Below, in pieces: positions 52,645 to 62,790 of a stretch of DNA of 64,000 bases; within the stretch, counting starts at the first letter, position 1; the number at the start of each line of letters is the position of its first letter. A program made the translations under genes and the position numbers. Origin of the DNA: Hyphomicrobiales bacterium (GTDB lineage Bacteria > Pseudomonadota > Alphaproteobacteria > Rhizobiales > Methylopilaceae); assembly GCA_022842205.1 (NCBI GenBank), contig JALHQA010000001.1, positions 372,001 to 436,000 on the forward strand, given 5' to 3'. A model generated the notes under the pieces. That model was given only the letters and a program-made list of their open reading frames with translations, did not search any database and was not told where the DNA came from.

Positions 52645-54138
52645 TCAGGCACCACCTGTACGTGTGCGGGCGATGGCATCCTGCCATCCGGCGAGCTTGT
52701 GCTCCCGCACCTCGCCCAGGTGCCCCGGCTCGAACCGGCGTTCCAGTTTCCAGGCCTTGGCGAACTCGGCCGGCGGCGGGCAGACGCCCGATGCGTAGCC
52801 CGCCAGCCAGGCGGCGCCGAGCGCCGTCGTCTCCGTGATTTTCGGCCGGTCGACCGGCGCGCCGAGAATGTCGGCGACGAACTGCATGGTCCACGAATCG
52901 CGAACCATGCCGCCGTCGACCCGCAGCACCGTTTTAGATCCCTCCGTCCAGTCCGCGCGCATGGCCTCGTAAAGGTCGTTGGTCTGATAGGCCATACTCT
53001 CCAGCACGGCCCGGGCGATCTCGGCACGGCCGGTACCGCGCGACAGGCCGCAGATCAGCCCGCGGGCCGTCGGGTCCCAATAGGGCGCGCCAAGGCCGGT
53101 GAAGGCCGGGACGAAAAAGACTCCGCTGTCGGGGTCGGCCTGGGCCGCAAGCTCCTGCGTCTCCGGCGCGGCGCGAATCATCTTCAGCCCGTCGCGCAGC
53201 CACTGCACCGCCGACCCGGCGACAAAGATCGCCCCTTCCAGTGCATAAGTCGGCTTGCCGTGGAGCTGGTAGGCGATGGTGGTGAGAAGCCGGTTCTTGG
53301 ACGCGACGGGCTTGTCGCCGACATTGAGCAAAGCGAAAGCGCCGGTGCCGTAGGTGACCTTCATCATGCCCGGCTCGAAACAGGCCTGGCCCACGGTGGC
53401 GGCCTGCTGGTCTCCGGCGATGCCGGCGATACGCACCGCCGAGCCGAACAGGTGGGATTCGGTTTGGCCGAAATCTCCCGAGGAATCGCGCACCTCCGGC
53501 AAGAGCGATGCCGGAACGCCGAGCGCCTTCATCAGATCGGCGTCCCATTTTCCCTTGCCGATGTCGTACAGCATTGTGCGCGCGGCATTCGTCGCATCGG
53601 TGGCGTGGACCTTGCCGCCGGTCAGCCGCCACAGAAGAAAGCTGTCGACGGTGCCGAAGGCGAGTTCGCCCTTTTCGGCGGCGGCGCGGGCGCCTTCGAC
53701 ATTTTCGAGAATCCAGGCGATCTTCGTCGCGGAAAAATACGGGTCGATGATGAGACCCGTCTTGGTCTGTACTTCCGGCTCCAGCCCGTCCTTGCGAAGC
53801 TGCGCACACATATCCGCCGTCCGCCGGTCCTGCCAGACGATGGCGTTGTGGATTGCCTTGCCGGTCTTCCTGTTCCAGACGACCGTGGTTTCGCGCTGAT
53901 TGGTGATGCCGAGCGCGGCGACCGAACGGGCCGAGATGTCGGCGCGCGCGAGAACCTCGTTCACGACCGCGATCGTCGTCGCCCAGATGTCCTCCGGGTC
54001 GTGTTCGACCCAGCCGGATTCGGGGAAATGCTGGGTGAACTCCTTCTGGGCAATCGCGACGACGTCGAGCTTCGACGAGAAAAGGATGGCGCGCGAACTG
54101 GTGGTGCCCTGGTCGATGGCCAGCAAATGCCCGATCAT
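52645..54138 (-). CDS. glpK: Glycerol kinase
   Basis: This 497-aa FGGY kinase starts [16 protein letters not shown] (ATP phosphate loop). It contains the family regions [55 protein letters not shown] and [22 protein letters not shown]. It phosphorylates glycerol to sn-glycerol 3-phosphate. ATG 54138 has a GGGGGA site; no glpF or glpD is adjacent. The length and motifs distinguish it from other FGGY sugar kinases. Confidence 0.96.
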   Translation of the reverse strand: MIGHLLAIDQGTTSSRAILFSSKLDVVAIAQKEFTQHFPESGWVEHDPEDIWATTIAVVNEVLARADISARSVAALGITNQRETTVVWNRKTGKAIHNAIVWQDRRTADMCAQLRKDGLEPEVQTKTGLIIDPYFSATKIAWILENVEGARAAAEKGELAFGTVDSFLLWRLTGGKVHATDATNAARTMLYDIGKGKWDADLMKALGVPASLLPEVRDSSGDFGQTESHLFGSAVRIAGIAGDQQAATVGQACFEPGMMKVTYGTGAFALLNVGDKPVASKNRLLTTIAYQLHGKPTYALEGAIFVAGSAVQWLRDGLKMIRAAPETQELAAQADPDSGVFFVPAFTGLGAPYWDPTARGLICGLSRGTGRAEIARAVLESMAYQTNDLYEAMRADWTEGSKTVLRVDGGMVRDSWTMQFVADILGAPVDRPKITETTALGAAWLAGYASGVCPPPAEFAKAWKLERRFEPGHLGEVREHKLAGWQDAIARTRTGGA

Positions 54139-54277
54139 GCGCGTTTTCCCCCGGTGCTTTTGTGCCGGTCGGGCCCCGCGCGGGCGATGCCGGCTTGGCC
54201 CAAGCATGACCTATGTATGAGAAAGCGCAAAGCCTCCGGCGGTTGAGGGCGTGTATGCGCCTCCCTACATGCCGACA

Positions 54278-55267
54278 ATGACCGCATTCTCCATTCTCGA
54301 TCTCGCGCCCATCACCGAGGGCGGAACCGCCACCGAGGCGCTCAACAACAGCCGCGACCTCGCCGGGCTTGCCGAGAAACTCGGCTACACGCGGTTCTGG
54401 CTCGCCGAGCATCACGGCATGCCCGGCATCGCCTCCGCGGCGACGTCGGTCGCCATCGCCCATGTCGCCGAAGGCACGAAGACGATCCGCGTCGGCGCCG
54501 GCGGCATCATGCTGCCGAACCATTCGCCGCTCGTCATCGCCGAACAGTTCGGCACGCTTGCCGCGCTCTATCCCGGCCGCATCGACCTTGGCCTTGGCCG
54601 CGCGCCGGGTTCGGACATGGTGACGAACCGCGCGCTCAGGCGCGACCTGCAGACGGACGTCAACCAGTTCCCGCGCGATGTGATGGAGCTGATATCCTAT
54701 TTCCGCGGGCAAGGCCCGGTGCCGGCGGTGCCGGGCGACGGCGCGGATGTGCCGGTGTTCATTCTCGGCTCATCGACCTTCGGCGCGCAGCTCGCCGCCC
54801 ATCTCGGCCTGCCCTACGCCTTCGCCTCGCATTTCGCGCCGGGCGACCTTTATCCCGCGCTCGAAATCTACCGCGAACGATTCCAGCCGTCCGAACAACT
54901 CGACAAGCCGTATGTCCTACTCGGCTTCAACATGTTCGCCGCCGACACCGACGAGGAAGCGGAGTTCCTGATGTCGAGCCGGGACCAGAGCTTCGTCGCG
55001 CTGCGCAGCGGGCGGCCGGGCAAGCTGCCGCCGCCGGTGAAGAACTACCGCGCGACGCTCGAGCCCGGCGCGCGAGCCATGCTGGAAACCATGCTGTCGG
55101 CGACCGCCTGCGGCTCGCCGGACATGGTGCGGCGGCAGACCGAAGAGTTCATCGCCAAAACCCAGGCCGACGAACTGATCCTGACCTCGATGATGTTCGA
55201 CCATCAGGCACGGCGCAAAAGCATGGAGATCGCCGCGCGCCTGATGACCGTGGACGCCGCCGCCTAG
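54278..55267 (+). CDS. LLM-class flavin-dependent oxidoreductase (luciferase-like)
   Basis: This 329-aa protein has [21 protein letters not shown] at the N-terminus, then [73 protein letters not shown] split over the TIM barrel, the hallmark of the LLM family (MsnO8-like subgroup). It uses reduced flavin to oxidise an unknown substrate. ATG 54278 is used; 54269 is also possible. The stop overlaps that of the convergent cytochrome c' gene by 4 bp. Confidence 0.92.
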   Translation: MTAFSILDLAPITEGGTATEALNNSRDLAGLAEKLGYTRFWLAEHHGMPGIASAATSVAIAHVAEGTKTIRVGAGGIMLPNHSPLVIAEQFGTLAALYPGRIDLGLGRAPGSDMVTNRALRRDLQTDVNQFPRDVMELISYFRGQGPVPAVPGDGADVPVFILGSSTFGAQLAAHLGLPYAFASHFAPGDLYPALEIYRERFQPSEQLDKPYVLLGFNMFAADTDEEAEFLMSSRDQSFVALRSGRPGKLPPPVKNYRATLEPGARAMLETMLSATACGSPDMVRRQTEEFIAKTQADELILTSMMFDHQARRKSMEIAARLMTVDAAA

Positions 55268-55689
55268 TCCTTGCCGCGATATTTCTCATGGCAGCCGCCG
55301 CACTGCGGCTGGATGGTCGCAAAGGCGGCCTTGAATTCCGCCTCGCCTTTTGAAGCCTCGGCGGCTGCCGCCTTGGCGCTCGACGCCAGCTTGGCAACGC
55401 GCGCATCGAAATCGGCCTTGTTTTCCCAGATCGACGGCAGTGCGGTCGCTGTCGGGCTGGGCGCGCCCTCGAACAGCGTCGCGAACTTGGACGCGGCGGC
55501 CGCGATCTTCTCGAAATTCGCCGTCGCCTCGGCACCGTCAAAAGGCGCCTGGCCCCGGTTCATGCGATTCAGCGGCCCGAACGCGCCGCCGACCTCTTTC
55601 ATCGTGGGCTCGCGCTGGTCGGCCTGAGCAAGCACAGCCGTGGCGCCGGCAACGACAAGCGCCGCGCCGAGAACAATCTGAAACCGCAT
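55264..55689 (-). CDS. Cytochrome c' (periplasmic)
   Basis: This 141-aa protein has a signal peptide ([18 protein letters not shown]) and the C-terminal heme site CGGCH (Cys130, Cys133, His134) followed by EKYR, as in the four-helix cytochromes c'. These bind NO and may protect against nitrosative stress. It is a single gene, convergent with the LLM oxidoreductase gene. Confidence 0.92.
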   Translation of the reverse strand: MRFQIVLGAALVVAGATAVLAQADQREPTMKEVGGAFGPLNRMNRGQAPFDGAEATANFEKIAAAASKFATLFEGAPSPTATALPSIWENKADFDARVAKLASSAKAAAAEASKGEAEFKAAFATIQPQCGGCHEKYRGKD

Positions 55690-55746
55690 AAAAACTCCTG
55701 ATAATTCCCAAGCCTGTTTGTAACTTCTCCAAAGAAGCCGGCAGCG

Positions 55747-57393
55747 TCAACTCACGGCGGCGTCAGACAGCAGCGCCTCAAGATGCTCGATGCGGTCCGC
55801 CTCGCGGGGCGGCTTGTCCCAGCGGATGCGGGAAATGCGCGGAAAGCGCATGGCGACCCCCGACCGGTGCCGCGTCGAGCGCGAAAGCCCCTCGAACGCG
55901 ACCTCGAAGACAAGACCCTCATCGGCCTCGTGGGTGACTTCCCTGACCGGACCGAACCGGTTGATCGTGTTCTTGCGCACGAAGCGGTCGAGCTCGACCA
56001 GTTCCTCGTCGGTGAAGCCGAAATAGGCCTTGCCGACCGGAACAAGTTCGTCGCCGTCCTCGCCCGGCGCCCATACGCCGAACGTGTAGTCCGAATAGAA
56101 CGACGACCGTTTGCCGGAACCACGCTGTGCATACAGAAGAACGGCATCGACGATGTACGGATCGCGCTTCCATTTGAACCATTCGCCTTTGGGGCGGCCG
56201 GGAACGTAGATCGACGCGTTGCGCTTGATCATGACGCCCTCGACGGCCTCGGCATCGATGCCAGCGCCATGCGACGCCGGATCGGCCCGCGCGGCGGTGA
56301 GTTCCTCCCATGTCGCGAAATCGATCTGCGGCGAGAGATCGAATTTCTCCCCCGCCTCCTCGATGAAGCGTTCGAGCCTGAGCCTGCGTTCGGCGAAGGC
56401 CAGCGCGCGCAGATCCTCGCCGGCCTCGGTCAGAAGATCGTAGGCGCGGATATGCGCCGGGTATTCGGCAACGAGCTTCGGCGTGATCGCTTTCCTGTTG
56501 AGGCGCTGCTGCAGCACGTTGAAGCTCTGCACGCGGCCGTCGCGAACAATCAGCAGTTCGCCGTCGACCGCTCCGGTGAAATCAATCGCAGAGATGATAT
56601 CTGGAAACGAGTGCGAAATTTCCTCGCCGGTCCGCGAGTACAGACGCGCGGCGCGCTGCCCGTCTTCGTCGATGCCGCCGACCGCCTGGACGCGGATGCC
56701 GTCCCATTTCCATTCGGCAGAAAAATCGGCGGAATCGAGAACATCTCGCCAGTTCGCGGTGTCCTCGATGGCGGTCGAGAGCATCGGCGTGTGAAACGGC
56801 GCGGGATCGGTGTTCTCCGGCATCGGCCCGCGGCCCTCGACCCAGGCGAACAGGTCTTCATAAGGCGGCTGCAGGCCGGGCCAGACATGTTCGACATCGT
56901 TCGGCGCTATATTGTCGCCGAGAGCGGCGACCGCTGTTTTGGCAAGGCGCGCCGACGCGCCGATGCGCAAGCTGCCAGTTATGAGCTTCAGCAGGGCCCA
57001 GCGCCCGGTCTCGTCGAGCGCATCGAGCCATGAGGCAAGACGGCCCGGCAGATCGAGCTTCGAGGTTTCGTTCAACCCGGCGACGATTTCGGTCAGTGTC
57101 GGTACGTGGTTCGCGCCGTGCGAGACAGGCCACATCAACGCAACCGTTTCCGCCATGTCACCCACATAATCGCGCGACATCTGGAACAGAAAAGGGTCGG
57201 TGCGTTTACCGATCAGCGTGCGCACGAGGTTGGGCTTGGCATGTTTGAAGCTCAACGCACCGGTCAGGGCCGCAAGCGCCCAGCCGCGTTCGGGATCGGG
57301 CACCTCGCGGAAATAATCCGCCATCAGCCGGATTTTGGCGTTGCGGCGCGGCTCATAGGCCAGACGGTCGAGGAGCGCGGCGAAGCGGTTCAT
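55747..57393 (-). CDS. Cisplatin-type ATP-dependent DNA ligase of the ligase-associated module
   Basis: This 548-aa protein has an N-terminal helical domain (1-200), the nucleotidyltransferase domain with motif I KWDGIR (adenylated Lys229) and motif IV-like GVMIKRNAS. An OB domain follows with GEWFKWKRDPYIVDAVLLYAQRGSG. This is the ATP-dependent ligase commonly co-encoded with an MBL exonuclease, a DEXH helicase and a PdeM-type phosphoesterase. It overlaps the exonuclease gene by 4 nt (ATGA). The module probably acts in DNA end processing and sealing; the phrase is from family annotation. Confidence 0.95.
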   Translation of the reverse strand: MNRFAALLDRLAYEPRRNAKIRLMADYFREVPDPERGWALAALTGALSFKHAKPNLVRTLIGKRTDPFLFQMSRDYVGDMAETVALMWPVSHGANHVPTLTEIVAGLNETSKLDLPGRLASWLDALDETGRWALLKLITGSLRIGASARLAKTAVAALGDNIAPNDVEHVWPGLQPPYEDLFAWVEGRGPMPENTDPAPFHTPMLSTAIEDTANWRDVLDSADFSAEWKWDGIRVQAVGGIDEDGQRAARLYSRTGEEISHSFPDIISAIDFTGAVDGELLIVRDGRVQSFNVLQQRLNRKAITPKLVAEYPAHIRAYDLLTEAGEDLRALAFAERRLRLERFIEEAGEKFDLSPQIDFATWEELTAARADPASHGAGIDAEAVEGVMIKRNASIYVPGRPKGEWFKWKRDPYIVDAVLLYAQRGSGKRSSFYSDYTFGVWAPGEDGDELVPVGKAYFGFTDEELVELDRFVRKNTINRFGPVREVTHEADEGLVFEVAFEGLSRSTRHRSGVAMRFPRISRIRWDKPPREADRIEHLEALLSDAAVS

Positions 57394-58427
57394 GTGTTTT
57401 CAACCGGAGCCGCGACATCCTCCGCCTCCTCGTCGCCATAGCCGACGAGATGCAGCGGGCGCGCGCGCAGCCCTTGGCTCTCGCACCAGTAGACCAGCGC
57501 TTCTTCCGCGCCGTGCGTGACCCAGATTTCGCTCGCGCCGGTCTCGATGATCGTCTTGCCGAGATCGTCCCACCCGGCATGATCGGAAATCACCAGCGGC
57601 AGTTCCGCGCCCTGCTGGCGCGCGCGGGCGCGCACGCGCATCCAGCCCGACGCGACGGCCGACACGGGATCGGGAAATTTGCGCGACCAGATTTCCTGCA
57701 ATGTCGAGGGCGGGCAGATGACGATCTCGCCGCCGAGATTCTTGCGCTCGTCCGGTGCGACATGGCGGATATCGCCAAGCGGCACCCCTTCATCGATGTA
57801 GAGATCGGTCAGCGCGACCATGGCGCCGTGTACATATATCGGGCGCCCCCACCCGGCCTCGCGCAGCATCGCCATCAGACGCTGCGCCTTGCCGAGCGAA
57901 TAGGCGCCGACGAGATGTGCGCGTTCCGGAAAGAGTTCGGCGGAATCGACCAGTTTCGCGATCTCGCCTGCAGCCAGCGGATGGCGGAACACCGGCAGGC
58001 CGAACGTCGCCTCCGTGACGAACAGATCGCACCGGACAAGCGCGAACGGAGCGCAGGTCGGATCGCGCTCGCGCTTGTAGTCGCCGGAGACGACCGCGCG
58101 GAAACCTTTCCATTCGAACAGGATCTGCGCCGAACCCAGCACATGGCCGGCGGGATGGAACGAGATATCGACCCCGCCCTTCAGCGTGACGACCTCGCCA
58201 TACTCAATGGCCTGCACCGAGCCGGCGAAATCGCGTCCATAGCGCGCTTCCATGATGCGCAATGTCTGCGGCGTTGCCAGAACATGGCCATGCCCGGCGC
58301 GGGCGTGATCGCTGTGGCCGTGCGTGATAATGGCGTAGTCGACAGGCCGCGTGGGATCGACATGCACGCCCGAAGGGCGGCAGCATAAACCTTGCGGTGT
58401 CGGGCAAAGAAGATCTTCCGGACGCAT
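57390..58427 (-). CDS. Ligase-associated DNA exonuclease (metallo-beta-lactamase fold)
   Basis: This 345-aa protein has the MBL metal motif ITHGHSDHARAGH and later HPAGHVLGSAQILFE, VVSGDYKRERDPTCAPF and SDHAGWDDL, the beta-CASP-like organisation of SNM1/artemis-type nucleases. It is the exonuclease partner of the ATP-dependent ligase encoded 4 nt overlapping downstream. It is divergent from the GNAT and helicase genes. Confidence 0.95.
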   Translation of the reverse strand: MRPEDLLCPTPQGLCCRPSGVHVDPTRPVDYAIITHGHSDHARAGHGHVLATPQTLRIMEARYGRDFAGSVQAIEYGEVVTLKGGVDISFHPAGHVLGSAQILFEWKGFRAVVSGDYKRERDPTCAPFALVRCDLFVTEATFGLPVFRHPLAAGEIAKLVDSAELFPERAHLVGAYSLGKAQRLMAMLREAGWGRPIYVHGAMVALTDLYIDEGVPLGDIRHVAPDERKNLGGEIVICPPSTLQEIWSRKFPDPVSAVASGWMRVRARARQQGAELPLVISDHAGWDDLGKTIIETGASEIWVTHGAEEALVYWCESQGLRARPLHLVGYGDEEAEDVAAPVENT

Positions 58428-58470
58428 GCGCGGTAGAAGATATGGTGCCGGAACAGGACGGAGAACAGAG

Positions 58471-58977
58471 ATGGCGGCAACGAACTGGCGGCAGATGACG
58501 GCGGCGGACCTGCCGGAGCTTCTGGCAATCCAGGAGGAAGCCTACCCCTGGCACCAAGAGACGGCGGATGTGTTTCTCGACCGGCTCGCGATCTATCCGC
58601 AAGGGTGCCTTGCGCTGCGCGGCGAGACAGGCATCGACGGCTATATTCTCAGCCACCCATGGGCAGCCGACGAGCCGCCGCCGCTCGACAGCAAGCTCGG
58701 TGCCCTCCCGAACCGTCCGGGCACTTATTATCTGCATGATCTCGCGCTGCTGAAGCGCGCTTATGGCAAGGGGCATGGCGCGCGCGTCGTGCGCCATCTC
58801 GCGGAGGCGGCGGGAACGAACGGCTTCCGCACGATGTCGCTCGTGGCGGTCAACCAGTCGCAGCCTTTCTGGGAGCTTCACGGCTTTTCGGTGCGCTCGA
58901 CGCCGGAACTGGATGCCAAACTGAAAACATATGGCGGCGGCGCCGTTTTCATGACACGCCCGCTCAGTCACGCTTAA
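58471..58977 (+). CDS. GNAT-family N-acetyltransferase
   Basis: This 168-aa protein is a GNAT domain with WRQMTAADLPELLAIQEEAYPWH and the acetyl-CoA region YLHDLALLKRAYGKGHGARVVRHLAEAAGTNG. SLVAVNQSQPFWELHGF and a C-terminal sheet follow. The acceptor substrate is unknown. It sits inside the ligase-associated repair module, 8 bp before the helicase gene and divergent from the exonuclease gene, so it is likely co-transcribed with the helicase. Confidence 0.9.
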   Translation: MAATNWRQMTAADLPELLAIQEEAYPWHQETADVFLDRLAIYPQGCLALRGETGIDGYILSHPWAADEPPPLDSKLGALPNRPGTYYLHDLALLKRAYGKGHGARVVRHLAEAAGTNGFRTMSLVAVNQSQPFWELHGFSVRSTPELDAKLKTYGGGAVFMTRPLSHA

Positions 58978-58985
58978 GGAGCAGC

Positions 58986-61508
58986 TTGGGTTTCGCACGC
59001 AGTCATGACGATGAGCCCGCGCTCCTGCCGTCCGTTTTCGCGGACTGGTTTGCCCGGCGCGGCTGGACGCTGCGCGAGCACCAGGGCGCGCTGCTGGAAC
59101 AGGCACAGCGCGGCCGCTCGACGCTGCTGATCGCGCCGACCGGCGCCGGCAAGACCTTGGCCGGTTTTCTGCCGAGCCTGGTGGAGCTTTCCGAGAACGG
59201 AAAGCGTAGGACAAACGCGCTCCGGCGCGGCGTGCATACGCTCTACATCTCGCCGTTGAAGGCACTCGCCGTCGATGTAGCGCGCAATGTCGAAACGCCC
59301 ATCGCCGAAATGCGGCTGCCGATCCGCATCGAAAGCCGCACCGGCGATACGCCGCAATCCAAGCGCCAGCGACAGAAGCTCGACCCGCCCGATCTTCTGC
59401 TGACGACACCGGAACAGGTGTCGCTCCTGATCGCGAGCCGCGAGGCGAAGCTTCTGTTCGGGGATCTCCGCCGCATCATCATCGACGAGACCCACGCGCT
59501 GGCACCGAACAAGCGCGGCGATCTTTTGTCGCTCGCTCTCGCCCGGCTGCGCAGGCTGGCGCCGGAGGCGACCATCACCGGCCTGTCCGCAACGGTCGCC
59601 AATCCCGATGATCTCCGCCGCTGGCTGACGGGCGGCGAAATGTCCGATCTCGTCCATATCGAAGGCGGCGCGCAGCCCGAGATCATCATCCACGACACAG
59701 AAGAACGCCTGCCCTGGTCCGGCCATGCGGCGAAACACGCCCTGCCGGCCGTCTACGACGCGATCAAGGGTCACAAGATGACGCTGATCTTCGTCAATAC
59801 GCGGTTTCTGGCGGAGTTCGCCTTTCAGGAACTGTGGCGCATAAACACGGACAATCTGCCGATCGCGCTGCACCACGGCTCGCTCGATGTTACGCAGAGG
59901 CGGCGCGTCGAGGCCGCCATGGCGGCCGGGAAGCTGCGTGCGGTGGTGGCGACATCCACCCTCGATCTCGGCATCGACTGGGGCGACATCGACCTCGTCG
60001 TCCATCTCGGCTCGCCGAAAGGCTCGTCGCGTCTTCTGCAGCGCATCGGCCGCGCCAATCACCGCATGGACGAGCCGTCGAAGGCCATCATCGTCCCCGG
60101 TTCACGCTTCGAGCGCGTCGAATGCGAGGCGACACGCGCCGCGGCGCTGGCGGGAGAGCAGGATGCCGAGATGCTGCGCCGGGGCGCGCTCGATGTGCTC
60201 GCGCAGCATATGCTCGGCATGGCCTGCGCCGAGCCGTTCGATGCCGATTCCCTGTTCGACGAGGTAACGGGCGCCGCGCCCTATTCCGGACTTGCGCGCG
60301 CGGATTTCGACGGGGTCCTGAATTTCGCGGCGACCGGCGGCTATGCGCTCAGAACCTATGAACGCTTCGCCAAGATAAGGCGCACAAAGGAAGGGCTTTG
60401 GCGCATCGCCAATCCTCCCACCGCCCAGCGCTATCGCATGAATGTCGGTACGATCGTCGAGGCGGACATGGTGCGCATCCGCATGATGCGCGGCGGCATC
60501 GTGGCGGCCGGAACGACCGGGCGCATAAGCCGCGGCGGGCGTGTGCTTGGCGAGATGGAAGAAGGCTTCGTCAACATGCTGTCGCCGGGAGACACATTCG
60601 TGTTCGGCGGCGAAATCCTCGAATTTCACACAGTCGACGAGGACGGGGCGTGGTGCACGCGCTCCAGCGCCAGCGACCCTAAAGTGCCGAGCTATGCCGG
60701 CGCGAGAATGCCGTTCACGACCGGCGTTGCCGCGCGCGTGCGCACCATGATCGCCGATCCGGGCAGCTGGCATGTGTTTCCCGAACAGGTGCGCGAATGG
60801 CTGGAGATCCAGCGCGAACGTTCGGTGCTGCCGGGGCCGGACGAGCTGCTTGTCGAAACATTTCCGCGCGCCGATCGATTTTTCCTGACCTGCTATCCGT
60901 TCGAGGGACGCAACGCCCATCAGACGCTCGGCATGCTGCTGACGCGTCGCATGGAACGCGCGAAGCTGCGGCCGCTCGGTTTCGTCGCCACCGACTACGC
61001 CGTCACCATCTGGGGACTCGGCGACGCCGCGGCGCGCGTCAGGGCCGGAACGCTCACCATCGAGGAGCTTTTTGCCGAGGACATGCTTGGTGACGATCTT
61101 GAGGAGTGGCTCGCGGAATCGAGCCTGATGAAGCGGAACTTCCGCGATTGCGCCATCATTTCTGGGCTTATCGAGCGCAACTATCCGGGACAGAGGAAAA
61201 CCGGCCGCCAGATGACGATGTCGTCCGATCTGATCTACGACGTGCTGCGGCGCCACGAGCCGGACCATGTGCTGCTGCGCGCGGCGCGCGCGGATGCCGC
61301 GCGCGGACTGCTCGACATCAGCCGCCTGTCGGCAATGCTGGTGCGCGTGAAGGGGCACATCGTCCACAAGCCGCTTGATCGCGTGTCGCCGCTTGCGGTT
61401 CCCGGTATACTGGAAATCGGGCGCGAGCAGGTTTCCGGCGAGGCGCGCGACTCGCTCCTGATCGAAGCGGAAGAGGAACTTGCGGCGGAGGCGATGGGGA
61501 AGGCGTGA
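58986..61508 (+). CDS. Ligase-associated DNA DEXH-box helicase (Lhr-like)
   Basis: This 840-aa SF2 helicase has motif I LLIAPTGAGKTLAGFLPS, motif Ia YISPLKALAVDV, motif II IIIDETHAL, motif III GLSATVANP and the C-terminal helicase motifs TSTLDLGIDWGDIDLVVHLGSP and QRIGRANH. A long Lhr-type C-terminal region follows. TTG 58986 is the start: AAGGAG lies 4-5 nt upstream and the protein begins GFARSHDDEP. It overlaps the phosphodiesterase gene by 4 nt. Confidence 0.95.
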   Translation: MGFARSHDDEPALLPSVFADWFARRGWTLREHQGALLEQAQRGRSTLLIAPTGAGKTLAGFLPSLVELSENGKRRTNALRRGVHTLYISPLKALAVDVARNVETPIAEMRLPIRIESRTGDTPQSKRQRQKLDPPDLLLTTPEQVSLLIASREAKLLFGDLRRIIIDETHALAPNKRGDLLSLALARLRRLAPEATITGLSATVANPDDLRRWLTGGEMSDLVHIEGGAQPEIIIHDTEERLPWSGHAAKHALPAVYDAIKGHKMTLIFVNTRFLAEFAFQELWRINTDNLPIALHHGSLDVTQRRRVEAAMAAGKLRAVVATSTLDLGIDWGDIDLVVHLGSPKGSSRLLQRIGRANHRMDEPSKAIIVPGSRFERVECEATRAAALAGEQDAEMLRRGALDVLAQHMLGMACAEPFDADSLFDEVTGAAPYSGLARADFDGVLNFAATGGYALRTYERFAKIRRTKEGLWRIANPPTAQRYRMNVGTIVEADMVRIRMMRGGIVAAGTTGRISRGGRVLGEMEEGFVNMLSPGDTFVFGGEILEFHTVDEDGAWCTRSSASDPKVPSYAGARMPFTTGVAARVRTMIADPGSWHVFPEQVREWLEIQRERSVLPGPDELLVETFPRADRFFLTCYPFEGRNAHQTLGMLLTRRMERAKLRPLGFVATDYAVTIWGLGDAAARVRAGTLTIEELFAEDMLGDDLEEWLAESSLMKRNFRDCAIISGLIERNYPGQRKTGRQMTMSSDLIYDVLRRHEPDHVLLRAARADAARGLLDISRLSAMLVRVKGHIVHKPLDRVSPLAVPGILEIGREQVSGEARDSLLIEAEEELAAEAMGKA

Positions 61509-62194
61509 GCGCGGCGGAGCTGACCATACAGGGCGAGATATTCGCGATCGTCCACGAGGGCGCGCTGTGGCACGAGCGCGAGCGCATGCTCATCGTCGCC
61601 GATCTCCATTTCGAGAAAGGCTCGGCCTTCGCCGAACGCGGGCGTGGGCTCCTGCCGCCCTACGACACCCGCGCAACGTTGGGGCGGCTGGCAGCCCTGA
61701 TTGCCCGCCTCGAACCTGCCCGCATGGTCGCGCTCGGCGACAGTTTCCATGACCGCCGTGCCGGAAGCCGTATTGACGGCGCAGACCTGGCGCAGCTGCG
61801 CGATCTGCAGCGCGGCCGCGACTGGCTGTGGGTCGCGGGCAACCACGATCCCGACGCGCCCGAAGGTGTGGAGGGCGACTGGCTGGCCGAATACGGTTTC
61901 GGCAATATCGTGCTGCGGCATGAGCCCAGCGCAGGAGCGGCGCCGGGCGAAATCGCCGGGCATCTGCATCCTGTCGCGAAAATCCGCATGCGCGGCGAGA
62001 GCGTGCGCCGGCGCTGCGTTGCATCCGACGGGTTGCGCGCGGTTCTTCCCGCCTTCGGCACCTATGCCGGCGGGCTCAATGTGATGGATCGTGCCTTCGA
62101 CATGCTGTTTTCGCGTGGCGCGATGAATGCCTGGATGCTTGGAGCCGGCCGCGTCCATCGCATGCCGGAGAACCGTCTCATCGCCGACCTCTAG
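61505..62194 (+). CDS. pdeM: Ligase-associated DNA damage response endonuclease PdeM
   Basis: This 229-aa calcineurin-like metallophosphoesterase has the metal motifs LIVADLHFEKGSAFAERG, VALGDSFHDRRAG, WVAGNHDP and IAGHLHPVAKIRMRG. It is the fourth member of the ligase-associated module and overlaps the helicase gene by ATGA-type spacing (61505-61508). A structure-specific nuclease or phosphodiesterase role follows from the family. Confidence 0.94.
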   Translation: MSAAELTIQGEIFAIVHEGALWHERERMLIVADLHFEKGSAFAERGRGLLPPYDTRATLGRLAALIARLEPARMVALGDSFHDRRAGSRIDGADLAQLRDLQRGRDWLWVAGNHDPDAPEGVEGDWLAEYGFGNIVLRHEPSAGAAPGEIAGHLHPVAKIRMRGESVRRRCVASDGLRAVLPAFGTYAGGLNVMDRAFDMLFSRGAMNAWMLGAGRVHRMPENRLIADL

Positions 62195-62209
62195 CCGGAC
62201 GGCGGGAAA

Positions 62210-62235
62210 GCAAAGGCCCCTTTCGGGGCCCTTGC
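62210..62235. terminator. Terminator hairpin between convergent pdeM and hup
   Basis: Arms GCAAAGGCCCC and GGGGCCCTTGC with loop TTTC and one mismatch. On the minus strand TTTGCTTT follows, so it mainly serves the HU gene. Confidence 0.75.
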
Positions 62236-62242
62236 GTCAGGA

Positions 62243-62542
62243 TCAGACGGCGTCCTTGACGGCCTTTACAGGCCGCGCCTTGATGACCTTGCGGGCCGGC
62301 TTGGCCTTGAAGGTCGTCGGCTCGCCGGTGAAGGGGTTGATGCCCTTGCGCGCCTTGGTGGCCGGCTTCTTGACGACCACGAACTTGGCGAAGCCCGGAA
62401 CGACGAACGCGCCCGCCTTCTTCAGTTCCTTGTAGCCGTGAGTGGCCAGCGACTCGAGGACGCTTTTGACTTCTTTCTTCGAAAGTTCGGTAGCCGTAGC
62501 GATCTTGTCGATCAGCTGCGACTTGGACATTTGCGTTGCCAC
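62243..62542 (-). CDS. hup: HU-family DNA-binding protein
   Basis: This 99-aa protein has MSKSQLIDKIATATELSKKEVKSVLESL at the N-terminus (two helices). The DNA-binding beta arm region GFAKFVVVKKPATKARKGINPFTGEPTTFKAKP and a Lys/Arg-rich tail follow. It is a nucleoid-associated protein that bends DNA. GTG 62542 is chosen as start: GGAGG lies 7 nt upstream. The open frame continues further upstream without a domain. Confidence 0.93.
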   Translation of the reverse strand: MATQMSKSQLIDKIATATELSKKEVKSVLESLATHGYKELKKAGAFVVPGFAKFVVVKKPATKARKGINPFTGEPTTFKAKPARKVIKARPVKAVKDAV

Positions 62543-62619
62543 TTGGCACCTCCAATGATTCGTGCGCGGGCACATTACGCCTAATGCCGTGAGCGCAAGA
62601 GCCTGAAAATAGGGGGTGC

Positions 62620-62662
62620 ACTGCGGTTTTTGTGGGAAAGATGCGAAAAAACCGCAGTTTTT
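62620..62662 (+). ncRNA. Terminator-like hairpin in the hup divergent promoter region, candidate small RNA end or attenuator
   Basis: A 12-bp perfect stem (ACTGCGGTTTTT at 62620-62631, AAAAACCGCAGT at 62647-62658) with a 15-nt loop runs straight into TTTTT (62658-62662) on the plus strand. Both neighbouring genes start away from it, so it does not end a known gene. It may end a small RNA or attenuate the 2-hydroxyacid dehydrogenase leader. Confidence 0.45.
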
Positions 62663-62790
62663 GACCCAAAATCGTCCCGCTGGTCGCACCGTGCCGGTTT
62701 TCAGGCTCCGCCGGGCCTTCCCAAATCGACTCTTGGCTAGTGCCGGTGGCGTGCGGATGCCGGTAAAGTCTCCGGAAAGAAGGAGACGCC

